The notes below the pieces were generated by a model. It was not told the DNA's origin, did no database searches, and worked only from the letters and a program-made list of their open reading frames with translations. Positions 10,539 through 20,276 of a stretch of DNA of 64,000 nt are shown here, in pieces. The stretch lies in contig NW_020653719.1 of assembly GCF_003589595.1 (NCBI RefSeq), positions 372,949 through 436,948 on the forward strand, given 5' to 3'. The first letter of the stretch is position 1; each line of letters starts with the position of its first letter. The translations under genes and the position numbers were made by a program. This DNA comes from Hyposmocoma kahamanoa. Lineage: Eukaryota; Arthropoda; Insecta; Lepidoptera; Cosmopterigidae.

Positions 10539-11183
10539 ATGTCGATGCACTATCACTTTAAACCCGATAACCCGCAACTGCTTTTCCTCACCGAGATGCA
10601 GATCAGATCTCCGATTGATGCAACCTACTTCAACTACTCCAGGTGTACTCTACTACTATACCATATTCTAGAACACAGGTTTTTACATTGTGTCGCAGTC
10701 TGTGTGTATGTTTGTGATAACATTTGTGTCAAGCGTCTCAAGAATTTTGAGGTACCGACTTTTTCTGTTTTGTGGCTTCTGGTTGGCACAGGAGTTACAC
10801 AAATAATGTACTGCGGTGTCTACTGCTCGCACAGTGGAGATCAGAAGACGACCAAAACGTTCCAACAACTGAGTGAGACGTCTGATGATGTTCAGCATAG
10901 TTACCGAGCGGCACAGCTAGTCATTTTAAAGTACTGTAATGCTCACTATCAGGAATGGTTGTTCCCATGCGAGATGACTAATCATGCTGGGGGGAACAAG
11001 ACGCATAAACTTGCGTTAACGCTAAGCCTTTCCCAGCTTGTCCGTAGCACCACCAGAATCCCTAATCTTGTGCCTCATACGGCTAATTACTTGGACCCTC
11101 TGCTAACAACTGATCCAGATCGAATCTGTGGTTGTGGATGCCTGTTGGGTAGTTCCGACCGTTGTCTAGTGAAAACTGTATGA
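10539..11183 (+). pseudogene. LINE endonuclease (APE-type) domain fragment
   Basis: A 214-codon frame that reads as the exonuclease-endonuclease-phosphatase domain which nicks target DNA for non-LTR retrotransposons. Evidence: LTEMQI near the start (Glu-containing metal-site block), a NAHYQEWL block where the family has GDFNAH, a LDPLLTTDP block, and GSSDRCLV at the end where the family has SDH. The Asp of GDFN is Tyr here and the His of SDH is Arg, so catalysis should be lost. The frame ends right after this domain and no RT follows, so the copy is truncated. Confidence 0.75.
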
Positions 11184-11337
11184 GAGAATTGGTTAACTTA
11201 AATTGATTGTAAACTGTAAGTTAAATGTACCTAATTATTTTCATTAAATGTTAAATTTGATGGCCTTGCTTTTGTGCCATGTTATTTAGAAAAACACAAT
11301 CTTTATGATTGAGACTTTCGATCAGTATTAAATTTAT

Positions 11338-11663
11338 TTAGTAGAAGTATTTGTACCCGCGTCAAAGAACATATAGCTGATGTTAAACCCCATCGCGTAA
11401 ACATGTCTGCAGTCTGCGAGCATGTCATGGATACACCTACACATTCAATGAAGTTTGACAAACCCCAGCTCCTTGCAAAAGAAGTCCGTTATCTACCCAG
11501 GATGCTGCGAGAGGCCATTGAAATTAAAAAACATCGTAATTTCAACAGGGAAGATGGTTTCTCCGTACCACCAGTTTGGGATCCAGTATTTCCTCTAATG
11601 AAACATCTTATTATGTACATTATGGTTTTGCAATACATTATTGAATTGAAAAATCCCAAATAG
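11338..11663 (+). pseudogene. Penelope-like element, GIY-YIG endonuclease C-terminal part
   Basis: Penelope-like retroelements carry a GIY-YIG nuclease after the reverse transcriptase. The frame (open from about 11338, internal Met 11403) shows RSICTRVKEHIADVK, then SAVCEHV, LAKEVRYLPRMLREAIEIKKH and NFNREDGF, in the order I expect for this domain, with a stop at 11661-11663. The GIY and YIG strands and the whole RT are missing upstream. The terminal repeat unit at 11925-12047 lies downstream, consistent with a 3' end fragment. Confidence 0.78.
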
Positions 11664-11924
11664 ACATAAGACTGCAGTACTAATTAATATGTTTTAGTTT
11701 ATTCTAATTTCTATTATTAACTAATAATAAATTAAACTTAATAAAAATTCATTCAATAAAATAATTTGTCAAACTTAATGTAGCGTAAATTGGAATGTTT
11801 CTTTGTAAAAATAAAAATAAAGTATTTAATTAATAACTATTGTGACTATAGTGAAAAATAGTGTGGTTTGCATCAATATCTGACATAACTGGTTGAAGAC
11901 TGTACCACCTCAGTCAACCGTGAC

Positions 11925-12047
11925 CATGGGACCTGTAAAAGGCCCGAAACGTCGGTTTGTTTGAAAAAACAAATATACGCGATTTAAATCCGGAAAAATA
12001 GTTTCATTTCCTATGTGTAACAATCGCGAAAACCTAAGAACTCGATA
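11925..12047 (+). repeat. PLE-end copy 1
   Basis: Starts near GACCATGGGACCTGTAAA, contains CCCGAAACGTCGG and ends CTAAGAACTCGATA. It is nearly identical to 46060-46188 (one difference seen in about 125 bases). Its position some 260 bases after the Penelope-type endonuclease makes it a candidate terminal (pLTR-like) unit of that element. The CTGTAAA...CGAAAC layout resembles a degraded hammerhead ribozyme core. Confidence 0.75.
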
Positions 12048-12195
12048 AGTCCTATGTTCCTGCAATTTCACCAGTACCCTTACCCTTCAAAAGCAGAATG
12101 CAGTAATGCTCACATTACGGCTTTCCGGTAGAAGTATTTAAGGTGACAATACTTCCCTGGACGAACTCTTTCCGAAGGAGCTCTACTGCTGTAGT
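12048..12195 (-). repeat. Rep-A copy, 5' half
   Basis: Begins immediately at the PLE-end boundary with a Rep-A interior block (CTGCAATTTCACCAGTACCC) and runs to AGGAGCTCTACTGCTG. The clean junction suggests one element inserted next to or into the other. Confidence 0.8.
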
Positions 12196-12980
12196 ATGCA
12201 CTTGTCAAAATACAATGCAACTTCAAAATCGCACCAAAAGTACTTCACCTCCTTTAAGGTCCCAGAACATTAATTCATATACTAGAAAATACGAAATCTT
12301 TCTCCAAAATCAGTTTTTGTTCAGTTAACTGTTACTGCTACGACGCGTAGCTCGGATCTATCTCGCGTACGCGTACGTGAACGAAACCCAAAGTGAAAAT
12401 TTATGCAGACATAAAAATCCACATGTTAACGGCGCGTGTTCCTGTCGGTAAAACAAAGACTAGGTTCCATGTTCCGTTCCCAACAGGAACAACAGTTAAA
12501 TGCCTCTAATAAAACTCCGGTAGTTCCACACCATTAAACGGTTGCCAACGCTACAACTTTTGTTTTTATTACAAATTGGTTTAATACTAGCGGGTTTGTT
12601 ATTTTTCCTACAATTTTTCCGAGGCTATCCATCTTCCTGTTACATTTATTTTCGACAAAAGCAACGTAGCTTCATTCCGACGTTTCTTGAGTTAAGTTGT
12701 TTATTACAACTACCTACTTTTTTAAATCTGTGAAAGTTCAGTCAGTTAAATAGTGAGAGTGATTCATAATAACACATTTCATACCTTTAGTATAATAACT
12801 TCTTAAAAACTCGCACCCTTGTCATAGTAAATTCACATGTGCAAAATAACAACTTTTAAAGAACTTTTTAGGAGAGATGGTTAAAAATTCTACTAGCGAA
12901 ATTAGTTACCAACTTTTTTATGCTTAAATAGGAGAGTTAAACAATTTCACATACAGATAAATGATATTAATTTATTTTGT
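12196..12980. other. Unassigned sequence
   Basis: A CpG-rich palindromic patch (CGCGTACGCGTACG) lies near 12364; otherwise AT-rich with nothing recognised. Confidence 0.5.
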
Positions 12981-13163
12981 AAAGGTCTGAGGAGAACTGC
13001 TTCTGTGCCCGTCACCCTGGGACATAAGTGGACAAGTCTCATATACCTGTAATTTCACAATACCCTTACCACACAGTAATGCTGACATTACTGCTTGGCG
13101 GCAGAAATAGGTAAGGTGGCAGAACTTTCCTGGACGAACTCTTTCACAAGGAGCTCTACTGCA
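12981..13163 (-). repeat. Rep-A copy, central and 5' part
   Basis: Inverted Rep-A from the AAAGGTCTGAGG block to GGAGCTCTACTGC, with a short internal deletion after AATTTCAC. A plus-strand Rep-A piece follows 24 bases later, so the two form an inverted pair. Confidence 0.8.
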
Positions 13164-13186
13164 ACTAAAAAGTAAAAAAAGTATCA

Positions 13187-13345
13187 GAAGAGCTACTTGT
13201 GAAAGTGTTCGCAGTGGCAGTGCCCCTCAGACCTTTGCGATTTAATACTCTGAGTGACATTGCAACTGTTATGGACAGGCGTGTAGCTTACCATCAGGCG
13301 CACAACTTGTCCGTCCCGTCATTTGAGTTATATATAAAAAAGTAC
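13187..13345 (+). repeat. Rep-A copy with internal deletion
   Basis: The 5' end (AGCTACTTGTGAAAGTGTTCG) joins directly to the CAGTGGCAGTGCCCC block, dropping the middle of the family, then runs to the 3' end GTCATTTGAGTTATATATAAAAAA. The copy at 35651-35837 has a similar deletion. Confidence 0.8.
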
Positions 13346-13725
13346 TAAGATGTATAATATACAATGCAAATAGTGGTACACGTTTCCGGGAATGCATGAC
13401 AAATTAAAACGCTAAAATCTTCGAAACTTACACAAATCTTTTCCGTGCGATTTATACTTGAACTATAACTCAGAAGTGTACGCAAGCATTTCCTTGGCAA
13501 ATGGATGGTAAAAAGTTCACAGGTAGAGGGCTATCACAGCCCGGTACAGTCGGACACAATGATGGATTAATAGCCTCCAGGGCCCGCGTTGCAATTTAAA
13601 CTGCGCTCGGAGAAAGAGTAAACTTTTAAATGTACTGCAATATACCTGACGATAGCTTTACAACTCATGAAATGTAAAATAAATTATCTTCTTTAAAAAA
13701 AAACAATACTCAGTAGAGCAAGAGA
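13346..13725. other. Unassigned sequence
   Basis: No repeat or frame recognised. Confidence 0.45.
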
Positions 13726-13730
13726 GTAAA

Positions 13731-13912
13731 GCCGTGGTAGCCTAGTCATTTGACTACCGCCTCTCTAGCACAGGCCACGGATTCGAATTCCGGGCCGCTC
13801 CGAGTTGTTCGGAATTTATGTGCGAAATTTCAAAAGTAACCACGAGCTTTTCGGTGAAGAAAAACATCTTGAAATCCCGTATTTGGCCAACGTGGCGAAC
13901 TTAGATTTAAAC
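13731..13912 (+). mobile_element. SINE-1 copy
   Basis: tRNA-like head: A-box-like GTGGTAGCCTAGTC at 13734-13747 and B-box-like GGATTCGAATTCC near 13779, giving an internal RNA polymerase III promoter. The body contains GTGCGAAATTTC and GAGCTTTTCGGTGAAG, which recur at 34208-34485 (inverted) and 62203-62439. Confidence 0.82.
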
Positions 13913-14084
13913 CGTGAGAGGGAACCCGCACCCAGCAGCTTAACATAAAATAAAGGTTGATGATGGCATGATAGAGCGGGATGAATTTTGCAACTCGGCG
14001 TTTATTTAGCGTATTACGAATACAGTCAATAATACTGTTCTTCGTAGTCAATCGTAAGCACGTCAGAATATTGAAATTTATCTC

Positions 14085-14440
14085 TCCTTCTTTATTTCTT
14101 CTTCTTCTTCTTAGTCGTTATCTACGTTGCTGAATGTCGAGTCTCCGAATGGTTTTCGAGACTTTATGGACGATTTTCTTCCATAAGTTCGGCCTCTCTC
14201 AGGGCCGTTGTTATGGGCAGGCCAGTGAGGGCGGTCACTTGGTCACTCCATAGGTGATCGACCGCGGAGTCTCTTTCCCTCCATCTTACCCACCACAACC
14301 AGTTTGTCAAGGTTGTCTGGTTGTCGGCGAGCAATATGACCAAAATACTGAAGGATTCTCTGGTAACATATTGTGGAAACTCTGTCTGCGATATTAAGCT
14401 GCTCATATTATTCTGCTTCTTCTTTCTTTAATAGGACATT
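14085..14440 (-). pseudogene. LINE C-terminal domain relic
   Basis: On the minus strand a frame reads ILQYFGHIARRQ, LDKLVVVGKMEGKR and RGRSP, a block typical of the C-terminus of endonuclease/RT proteins of some insect LINEs. A frameshift follows, then WSDQVTALTG and ALREAE. The 3' side ends in a CTT/AAG-rich tract (about 14092-14113). A related piece lies at 45606-45800. N-terminal domains are absent. Confidence 0.7.
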
Positions 14441-15092
14441 AATCTAGGTAATCAATCTGTGTAAATAACTTGCGCATAAAATAATAACTTTATAGAAAAT
14501 TTTATCCATAGTACAAAATCTCCAAACTTCGCGCTTATGTTAAAACATTGAATGATCCAATCCAAAATGAGACAAAACGCCAAAAAACGACATAACAAGT
14601 CGTTAATATTTTCTACTAAACGCAGCACTTTCTCAATTGTGTATTTTCTACTTTTGATGTGGTGTAGGAGCGTGAAACACAATTCACCCTAATGTACTTT
14701 TTACGACGTATTGTTATTAAGTTACTGCTGCATACTTTATGCTACTACTTTGTCTTTAACTGTACTAGAACACCTATGAAGTGTTCAACTTTATATTGAA
14801 AGAAAAATAAACCTTGTTTTCTTAGAACGAAGTTGAAAGTAGCGGGAATTTAATACTTTGCTTTGTCTGTAAGTGTTTTGTCTGTTACAATGTTTTTAAC
14901 GTTTGCAATTAGAAGTGGATAACAGAATTTATTATGGATAAAATTTCTCCAGTATTTACGTTCTACATAAAGTAGGAACATGGTAGGAACTATATATTTC
15001 CAAATATTGAAATTTGTTAGGTTATATCATGGTTATATTTATTATTTTAGCGTTGCTAGGAAGTAGTAAGAAAAATTGTTATCTACATTACA
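14441..15092. other. Unassigned AT-rich sequence
   Basis: Upstream of the BEL/Pao relic; no LTR could be paired with anything downstream. Confidence 0.45.
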
Positions 15093-15451
15093 ATGTCAAT
15101 AAAAATTATTCTAGCAACTGTAATAGAAACTTCTAGTTACAATCTGTCTGTTCCAATCAGTAAAGCACTCAATGCTTGTTCAGGCATAACCGCTACCTCA
15201 TACAATTATAACATATTGTGGCAAGCCCTTCTAGATAAATATCAGGATACCAGAGTACAAGCTTATATGTATTTAGACCAAATTATACAGCAAAAACCCA
15301 GTCAATCAGCTGATGGTATTCTTGATAACTTTTGCTCTGCAGTAGCGGTTTTGCAACAATTACAAATCGACAATTTGTCAGATTTCATCATAACTCATAT
15401 TGCATTAAGCAAACTTGATAAAACAATTCTGAACGTATTTGAACAATCTCA
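15093..15451 (+). pseudogene. gag: BEL/Pao gag N-terminal part
   Basis: Capsid-type protein. The frame carries NYNILWQALLDKYQDTR near codons 38-54, a hallmark of the DUF1759-type Gag of Pao elements, then predicted helices with several Gln-rich turns. It is interrupted at 15452 by a MITE and the TA at its edge; the frame's last codons are MITE sequence. The true start was probably upstream of the first Met. Confidence 0.75.
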
Positions 15452-15453
15452 TA

Positions 15454-15632
15454 GGGTCGTATTCTAGAAGTCTACTCAATGCTCATGTCAGGGCTTGAGT
15501 ATGATTCAAAGCACTATAAATCAGACTCATCAAGTCCTTGCTATTAGGGTCGTATTTCCAGTGCTTGAAATCATACTCAAGTCTGCTCAAATCCTGACTT
15601 GAGCATTGAGTAGAGTTCTGGAATATGACCCA
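15454..15632. mobile_element. Foldback MITE (family M2), copy in BEL/Pao gag
   Basis: 179 bases with long inverted ends: GGGTCGTATTCTAGAAG at the left, GTTCTGGAATATGACCC at the right. Inner ACTCAATGCTCA and TGAGCATTGAGT arms are also complementary. A TA lies on each side (15452-15453 and 15633-15634), fitting a TA target duplication of the Tc1/mariner type. Another copy is in the mariner at 46852-47018. Confidence 0.85.
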
Positions 15633-15634
15633 TA

Positions 15635-16139
15635 GACATATTTATTTTCCCACATTCAATGACTTAAAACAGTTTTTAAGTGAACGAAGTAAACTCTAAG
15701 CGCTTCACGCTCCAATGCAGTCCTCCTCTCAATCTAGCTACAAACAAAATAATAACCCCGCACAGCAAATAAATAGGACTAAAACATTTTGTACTCAAAT
15801 CGCTTCTCCTCAGGTACACCATGCAAATAACAATAATTATAACTTTCATTCGCAACAATCACACACTTGTAAAGTATGTAACTCAAACTCATCTCATCCC
15901 TTATTCAAATGTGACCGCTTTTTACAGCAAACATGCAACGATATTGTTCGTCAACATTCATTCTGTATAAATTGCTTAGGCTTTCACCACGTAAATATGT
16001 GTAAATCGACTAACAAATGTTCAATTTGCAAACGTACACATCACTCATTATTGCATTATAACAATAATAATAATTTAAAGGCTACCCGCTACTCGGCTGA
16101 CAAAACAAAAGTGATAACAAGGATACCAACATCTTATTA
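15635..16139 (+). pseudogene. gag: BEL/Pao gag C-terminal zinc region
   Basis: Asn/Gln-rich lead, then a Cys/His region typical of Pao Gag: HTCKVCNSNSSH...FKC, FCINCLGFHHVNMC, then KCSICKRTHHSLLH. These would bind nucleic acid in the particle. The frame is open at 15715-16140 and then stops; protease sequence follows in other frames. Confidence 0.8.
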
Positions 16140-16821
16140 ACGCGTTATCAAAGCACTTTGCATTCTGCTTCGCCGCCGCCGCTGTTAGCAGCTACCATGG
16201 CGCGTCATGCATCTCGCTCGCACTTACAACCGACGCGACCGTCGTTCGCAAATACTGCTCCCACGTATGAAATTTCGCAGCCGCCGCCTTAGGCGCGCGC
16301 GAATTCAAACAGTGATAACAATTTTATTGTGCAGCGCTGTCTGTTACCGTTCCCGCGCTTATTTCAAATACTGATACCACAGTACTATGACCTACCGCGT
16401 CTACACGTGCACGTGTATAATAATAATAAATTAAATTGTATGCGTTTATTTCTTGACACGGGGTCAATGAGTAACTTTATTAAAAGTCTTGCTGCGAGCG
16501 TTTGAATTTACGAATAACTCCTGCACCTTCGATTGTTAAAGGCATTGGTCAAATTGAAAACCGTTCTTTTGGAATAACGCAATTTAAAATATATTCACGC
16601 TTTGACTCGCGCTGTTTTATATAGTTAGTGCTCGCGTCATTGACACAATAACCGATTTTTTGCCTTACGTTGAGATTGATAAAACGGAATTAGTTCATTT
16701 GCAAAATTTGTCAATGGCCGACGAACATTATTACGCACCTGGAGAGATCGATTGTCTTCAACGAATTATTCCCGCTTTTACTCGGATCTAATAAATCAAC
16801 CTCGCCGAAGTCGTCAGTGCA
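16140..16821 (+). pseudogene. pol: BEL/Pao protease region, frame broken
   Basis: LRLFLDTGSMSNFI is readable with the catalytic DTGS at 16455-16466, so the protease Asp is retained. Stops appear soon after (near 16503). The upstream part is Arg/Pro-rich and GC-rich. No full domain remains in one frame. Confidence 0.72.
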
Positions 16822-16933
16822 GTGGTGAGTATAGAAACCACTCTCGGTTATGTTGCTATGGGTAAAACCCAATGTATCTCACATTTGCTCCACTCGTATA
16901 AGTCTAAATACTCACATCACATAAACACAACGC

Positions 16934-17040
16934 TTTCGCAAAACGCACCGCACACGCAAAACGCACCGCACTCGCAAAACGCACCGCACTCGCTAAACGC
17001 AACGCATGTGCTAAACTCACCGCACTCGCTTCACACGCAA
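16934..17040 (+). repeat. 18-base tandem repeat in pol
   Basis: Units based on AACGCACCGCACTCGCAA repeat about five times with drift, coding Asn-Ala-Pro-His-Ser-Gln-like hexapeptides. An expansion inside the linker before RT. Confidence 0.85.
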
Positions 17041-17129
17041 AATTCACATGCTAATAATGAACACGTTCACGCATTCACGCATAATACTCCCGCTACTCTC
17101 ACACATGATTCAGAAAAGGCTTTCTTCTG

Positions 17130-17781
17130 TCAAACAGAATCGCTATCATTCGACTATTTAACGCACCGCTTTTGGGAAATAGAAAATGTCCCTGATAAAA
17201 AAACATTTGAGTCCCGATGATGAAGCATGTGAAAAGTTATTTCAGTCCACGTACTCCCGCGATGAAACCGGTAGTTACACAGTAAACCTTCCGTTTAAAT
17301 ACTCACCTTCTGAATTAGGAGATTCTTACACTGCAGCCAAACATCCTTTTTTGAATTTAGAAAAGAAACTCGAATCATCAAATTTACGCACCGATTATAT
17401 CTAAACCATTCAATCTCACATCGATCAAGGTTATTTATCTAAAGTTCATAACTATTACTACTACTATATTCAGGACATTGATGTGTATAACATGCCGCGT
17501 AGAGCCGTCTATCGTCCCGATAAAGAAACTTCTAAAACTCGTATTGTCTTGACTGCTGGTAGTAAAACTACATCAAACAAGTCGCTTAACGACATATTAT
17601 ATGTAGGTCCAATTCTCCAAAGTAGCATTTTCGAACTACTTCTTAATCTCCGCATGTTTTCGATCGCGTGAACCGCAGATATCGAGATGTCTTTTCAAGT
17701 AAAGCTCTCACCTGTAAACCACTCATTCCAAAGCATCTTGTTTCGGTTCGACTCCAATTCGCCAATTTATATTTATCAATT
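17130..17781 (+). pseudogene. pol: BEL/Pao reverse transcriptase, N-terminal half
   Basis: FWEIENVPDKK, DDEACEKLF, GSYTVNLPF and YNMPRRAVYRPDKETSKTRIV are in the order of the Pao RT fingers. Frames change near 17190 and stops occur at about 17402 and 17669. The palm motif with FRFD is followed by the SINE insertion at 17782. The enzyme copies element RNA to DNA; this copy is dead. Confidence 0.85.
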
Positions 17782-18052
17782 ATCTTTCATAGATTTCTCA
17801 TAGACGACTAAAAGTCGTTGAAAAACCAAATACAAAGACACGACGCAAGCACATAGAAAAATTCGTGAGGTCCGTTGGTTCATTCCGTGGCTTAGTTGGT
17901 CTAGCGTCTGACACGGTATGCAAGAAGACGTCGGTTCGAATCTGACCGGATCGAAGGAATTCTGAGTGTTTGATCTTTGTATTAATAATTATAACAAACT
18001 AGTGGAGTAATTTCACAAAAAATAATTAAATATCAATTCAATAAAAATTTAA
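17782..18052 (+). mobile_element. SINE-4 insertion in BEL/Pao RT
   Basis: Flanked by an exact 15-base target duplication, TTATATTTATCAATT, at 17767-17781 and 18053-18067. The centre holds a tRNA-like head: A-box GTGGCTTAGTTGG near 17887 and B-box GGTTCGAATC near 17932. The tail (TTGTATTAATAATTATAAC, AGTGGAGTAATTTCAC) recurs inverted at 23041-23180 and diverged at 25946-26042. About 100 bases precede the tRNA head, unusual for a simple SINE. Removing it restores frame continuity of RT. Confidence 0.88.
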
Positions 18053-18067
18053 TTATATTTATCAATT

Positions 18068-18710
18068 CAATCGAGTATGTTTCGGTGTGTCAAGCTCACC
18101 TTACCTCGCAATGCGTGTTGTGCGTCAGCTCGCCTCTAATAGTCGCAGCTTATATTCGCTTGCCGCATATGAAGCCGAAAATCATATGTATGTAGATGAC
18201 TGTGTCAGCTGTATTGACGGTTTGGGTGCCGCTGAAAGTACTTATAAAGAAATGATGGTTATGTTCAAATCCTGGGGTTTTAATTTAGTGAAATGGATCT
18301 CAAATGACAACGAACTCATGTCACGCATTTCTTCTTCGCATAAAAGTCCCATCGCTATAAAATTCGGTGACGATCCGAACGCCGAAACCAAAATTGTAGG
18401 TATGCAATGGCAACCTATCGATGATAACTTTCAATTTAAAACAAATGTAAATTTTCCCGAAACTTGCACGAAACGCTCGATTCTTTCTGTCACCGCTCGC
18501 TTATTCGGTCCGCTAGGTCTCATTAGTCCGGTCGTTGTTTACATGGAGTTACTCATCCAGGATGCAGGAAATTACAGCTAGACTGGAACGATGAGGTGCC
18601 TGATTGTATAATTTCCAAATGGGAACATTTTCATCAAGAACTTACGCTTTTATCTGAAATTAAAATACCGCATCACATGGAAAAAGTTCATCTCGTACGA
18701 TCTTATTAAT
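18068..18710 (+). pseudogene. pol: BEL/Pao reverse transcriptase, C-terminal half
   Basis: The palm resumes right after the SINE, with CFGVSSSPYLA then the polymerase box YVDD (Tyr at 18189, Asp pair 18195-18200). KSWGFNLVKWISN, VGMQW and TKRSILSVTARLFGPLGL are standard for Pao. Mostly open for about 165 codons, then a one-base frame change near 18580, after which LDWNDEVPDCI is still readable. Coding similarity fades near 18707. Confidence 0.88.
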
Positions 18711-19224
18711 TGTGTAAAATGTGGAAATTCTGGGGGATAAAAATAACATTATCATTTTTGTAATTTAATGTTTCAATTCTGTTCAGTGAACCAAATGTTT
18801 TATACCATATAATCCAGTAACCCTTGCACTGAGAAAACAAGAAAACATTTCAAGTATTTTAGTGAATATTTAATGAATTTATCCCTCACATTTCTAAACA
18901 AAAGACGATGTAAAGTTTTTATAAAATTCTCTTTAGCGTATAATCAAAATGGATTTTGATAATGTTTTAGGTCAAGAAAATATTTTAATTTTCACCTAAT
19001 ATGAATGTGCTTTTGCTGAATAAAATTTCCTTTTTTTTAGGTAAGTTCGAGACGTTTCTTCTAAGAGAACTCGTAAGTACTTAAAAATTAAATTAATTGA
19101 AACCGACTAACTTACTACGTTCAACAAAAGGTTCTCTATTCGACTGTATATTTTTGGAGTATATTACGCGATTACTCGGATTTTGATAATTTTTTTTGTT
19201 GTTAAGGGAGTACCTCAGTAGTGG
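18711..19224. other. Unassigned AT-rich DNA
   Basis: Nothing recognised; may include eroded BEL/Pao 3' sequence. Confidence 0.45.
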
Positions 19225-19345
19225 TTCTATTCAAATTTAGAAAAACTATTTCACTTCTAAGGCTGGCAAAAAAGGGGAAGAATATATTATTGGATTTACC
19301 AACTTTCCGTTAACCGATTTCAATAAAACGTGGCAAATAGATGTA
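19225..19345 (+). repeat. Rep-D repeat copy 2
   Basis: Aligns with 915-1030: CAAATTTAGAAAAACTATTTC, CTAAGGCTGGCAAAAAAGG, CTTTCCGTTAACCGATTTCAA. Confidence 0.6.
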
Positions 19346-19510
19346 ATTCATAAAATTTTATTTTATTTACTCCATAAAAATTATTTTGTGTTTAAAAGGT
19401 TTTACGTGTTTCATGTTTCATGTGTTGTCAAATACATTTTAGTTACTAAGTTTTACTTGACATAGACACGAACGCTGCAAATATACGAGCACGTAACATA
19501 GGTACATGCA

Positions 19511-19657
19511 CGTACATGGGACTTCTTAATTTTTGTCTCTGAGTGACGGGTGAAGTGGTGCTCCTCAGATCTTTAAGGCACTGCTACTGAAATGTACAGG
19601 CGTGTCGCCGACCACCATGCACACGACTTGTACGTCACTTGGTATCTTAAAAAAAGT
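19511..19657 (+). repeat. Rep-A copy, 3' half
   Basis: Starts at the CATGGGACTT block and ends CACTTGGTATCTTAAAAAAA, the family 3' end. About 20 bases are missing near the AATCGCAAAG block. Confidence 0.8.
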
Positions 19658-20276
19658 CTCGTTAATCAAACTAATATATTTAAAGTGAAAGTACAAATTT
19701 ATTCGGCATTTCCACAGTGACCTTCACAAAACGTAAAAGCAATTCGGCAAATTGTAAAAACGCAGCCATAAAACTTGCCGACCTATTTACGTCTGTGGCA
19801 GAGGCTGGAGAAATAATTTCAACGGCTCGATACTGCGTCCACCCTTCCGTGTGAATGGCGAGGGAAATTTGTCGTCTTTGTCATGAGGCTTTTGAACCCC
19901 AGCCCGTTTTACTGCCGACTTCCTAACTTCACAGCTGAACTGGAATGTTTTGCTACTGAAATGTAGAAACAACTTTTGTCACCTGTTTGAGGCGAGGATT
20001 GTGAACTATGCCCAATTCCTCCCCTTACTCTGCCCAAACCGTAGGATGTACATATTATATTAATAAATTATTGTATAATTTAACGTGTAATATGAAGTCT
20101 TTTTATGAACACATTTATATGAAAATCGTAATTTCAACGATCAAGAACTATGCATTATTAAGAGAATGAATGAATGAATTAAATATTCTTTATTGCACAT
20201 TAAAAATTACATTGACAACACAGATCAATAATGTAAGTATCATAGAGTAAACTAATGTACAACAGGGGACCATATA
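19658..20276. other. Unassigned; possible minus-strand retroelement tail
   Basis: 19780-20040 is GC-richer than its surroundings but not recognised. 20166-20200 reads on the minus strand as an AATAAAG-type polyadenylation signal followed by ATTC repeats, the look of a LINE 3' end, though no coding part is attached. Confidence 0.4.

Larger units (their letters stand above)
15093..18710 (+). mobile_element. BEL/Pao retrotransposon relic
   Basis: Gag, a three-part zinc region, a DTGS protease and a Pao-type RT follow in order on one strand, broken by a foldback MITE (15454-15632) and a SINE (17782-18052). No LTR pair and no RNase H or integrase were found, so the element is truncated at least at its 3' side. 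Neither insertion left a large deletion: coding similarity resumes directly on the far side of the SINE. Confidence 0.88.

Noticed and set aside
11930..11965. Functional hammerhead ribozyme
   Set aside because: The core reads CTGTAAA rather than CTGATGA and no loop is available between GGG and CCC for stem II; kept only as a resemblance.
13731..13800. tRNA gene
   Set aside because: The A and B boxes are part of a SINE head with mismatched acceptor stem and a body shared with other copies. The same applies at 17880, 22376, 35842, 56083, 60262 and 62203.
16934..17040. CRISPR-like array
   Set aside because: Units are contiguous without spacers, in-frame within a BEL/Pao pol region, in a eukaryotic context.
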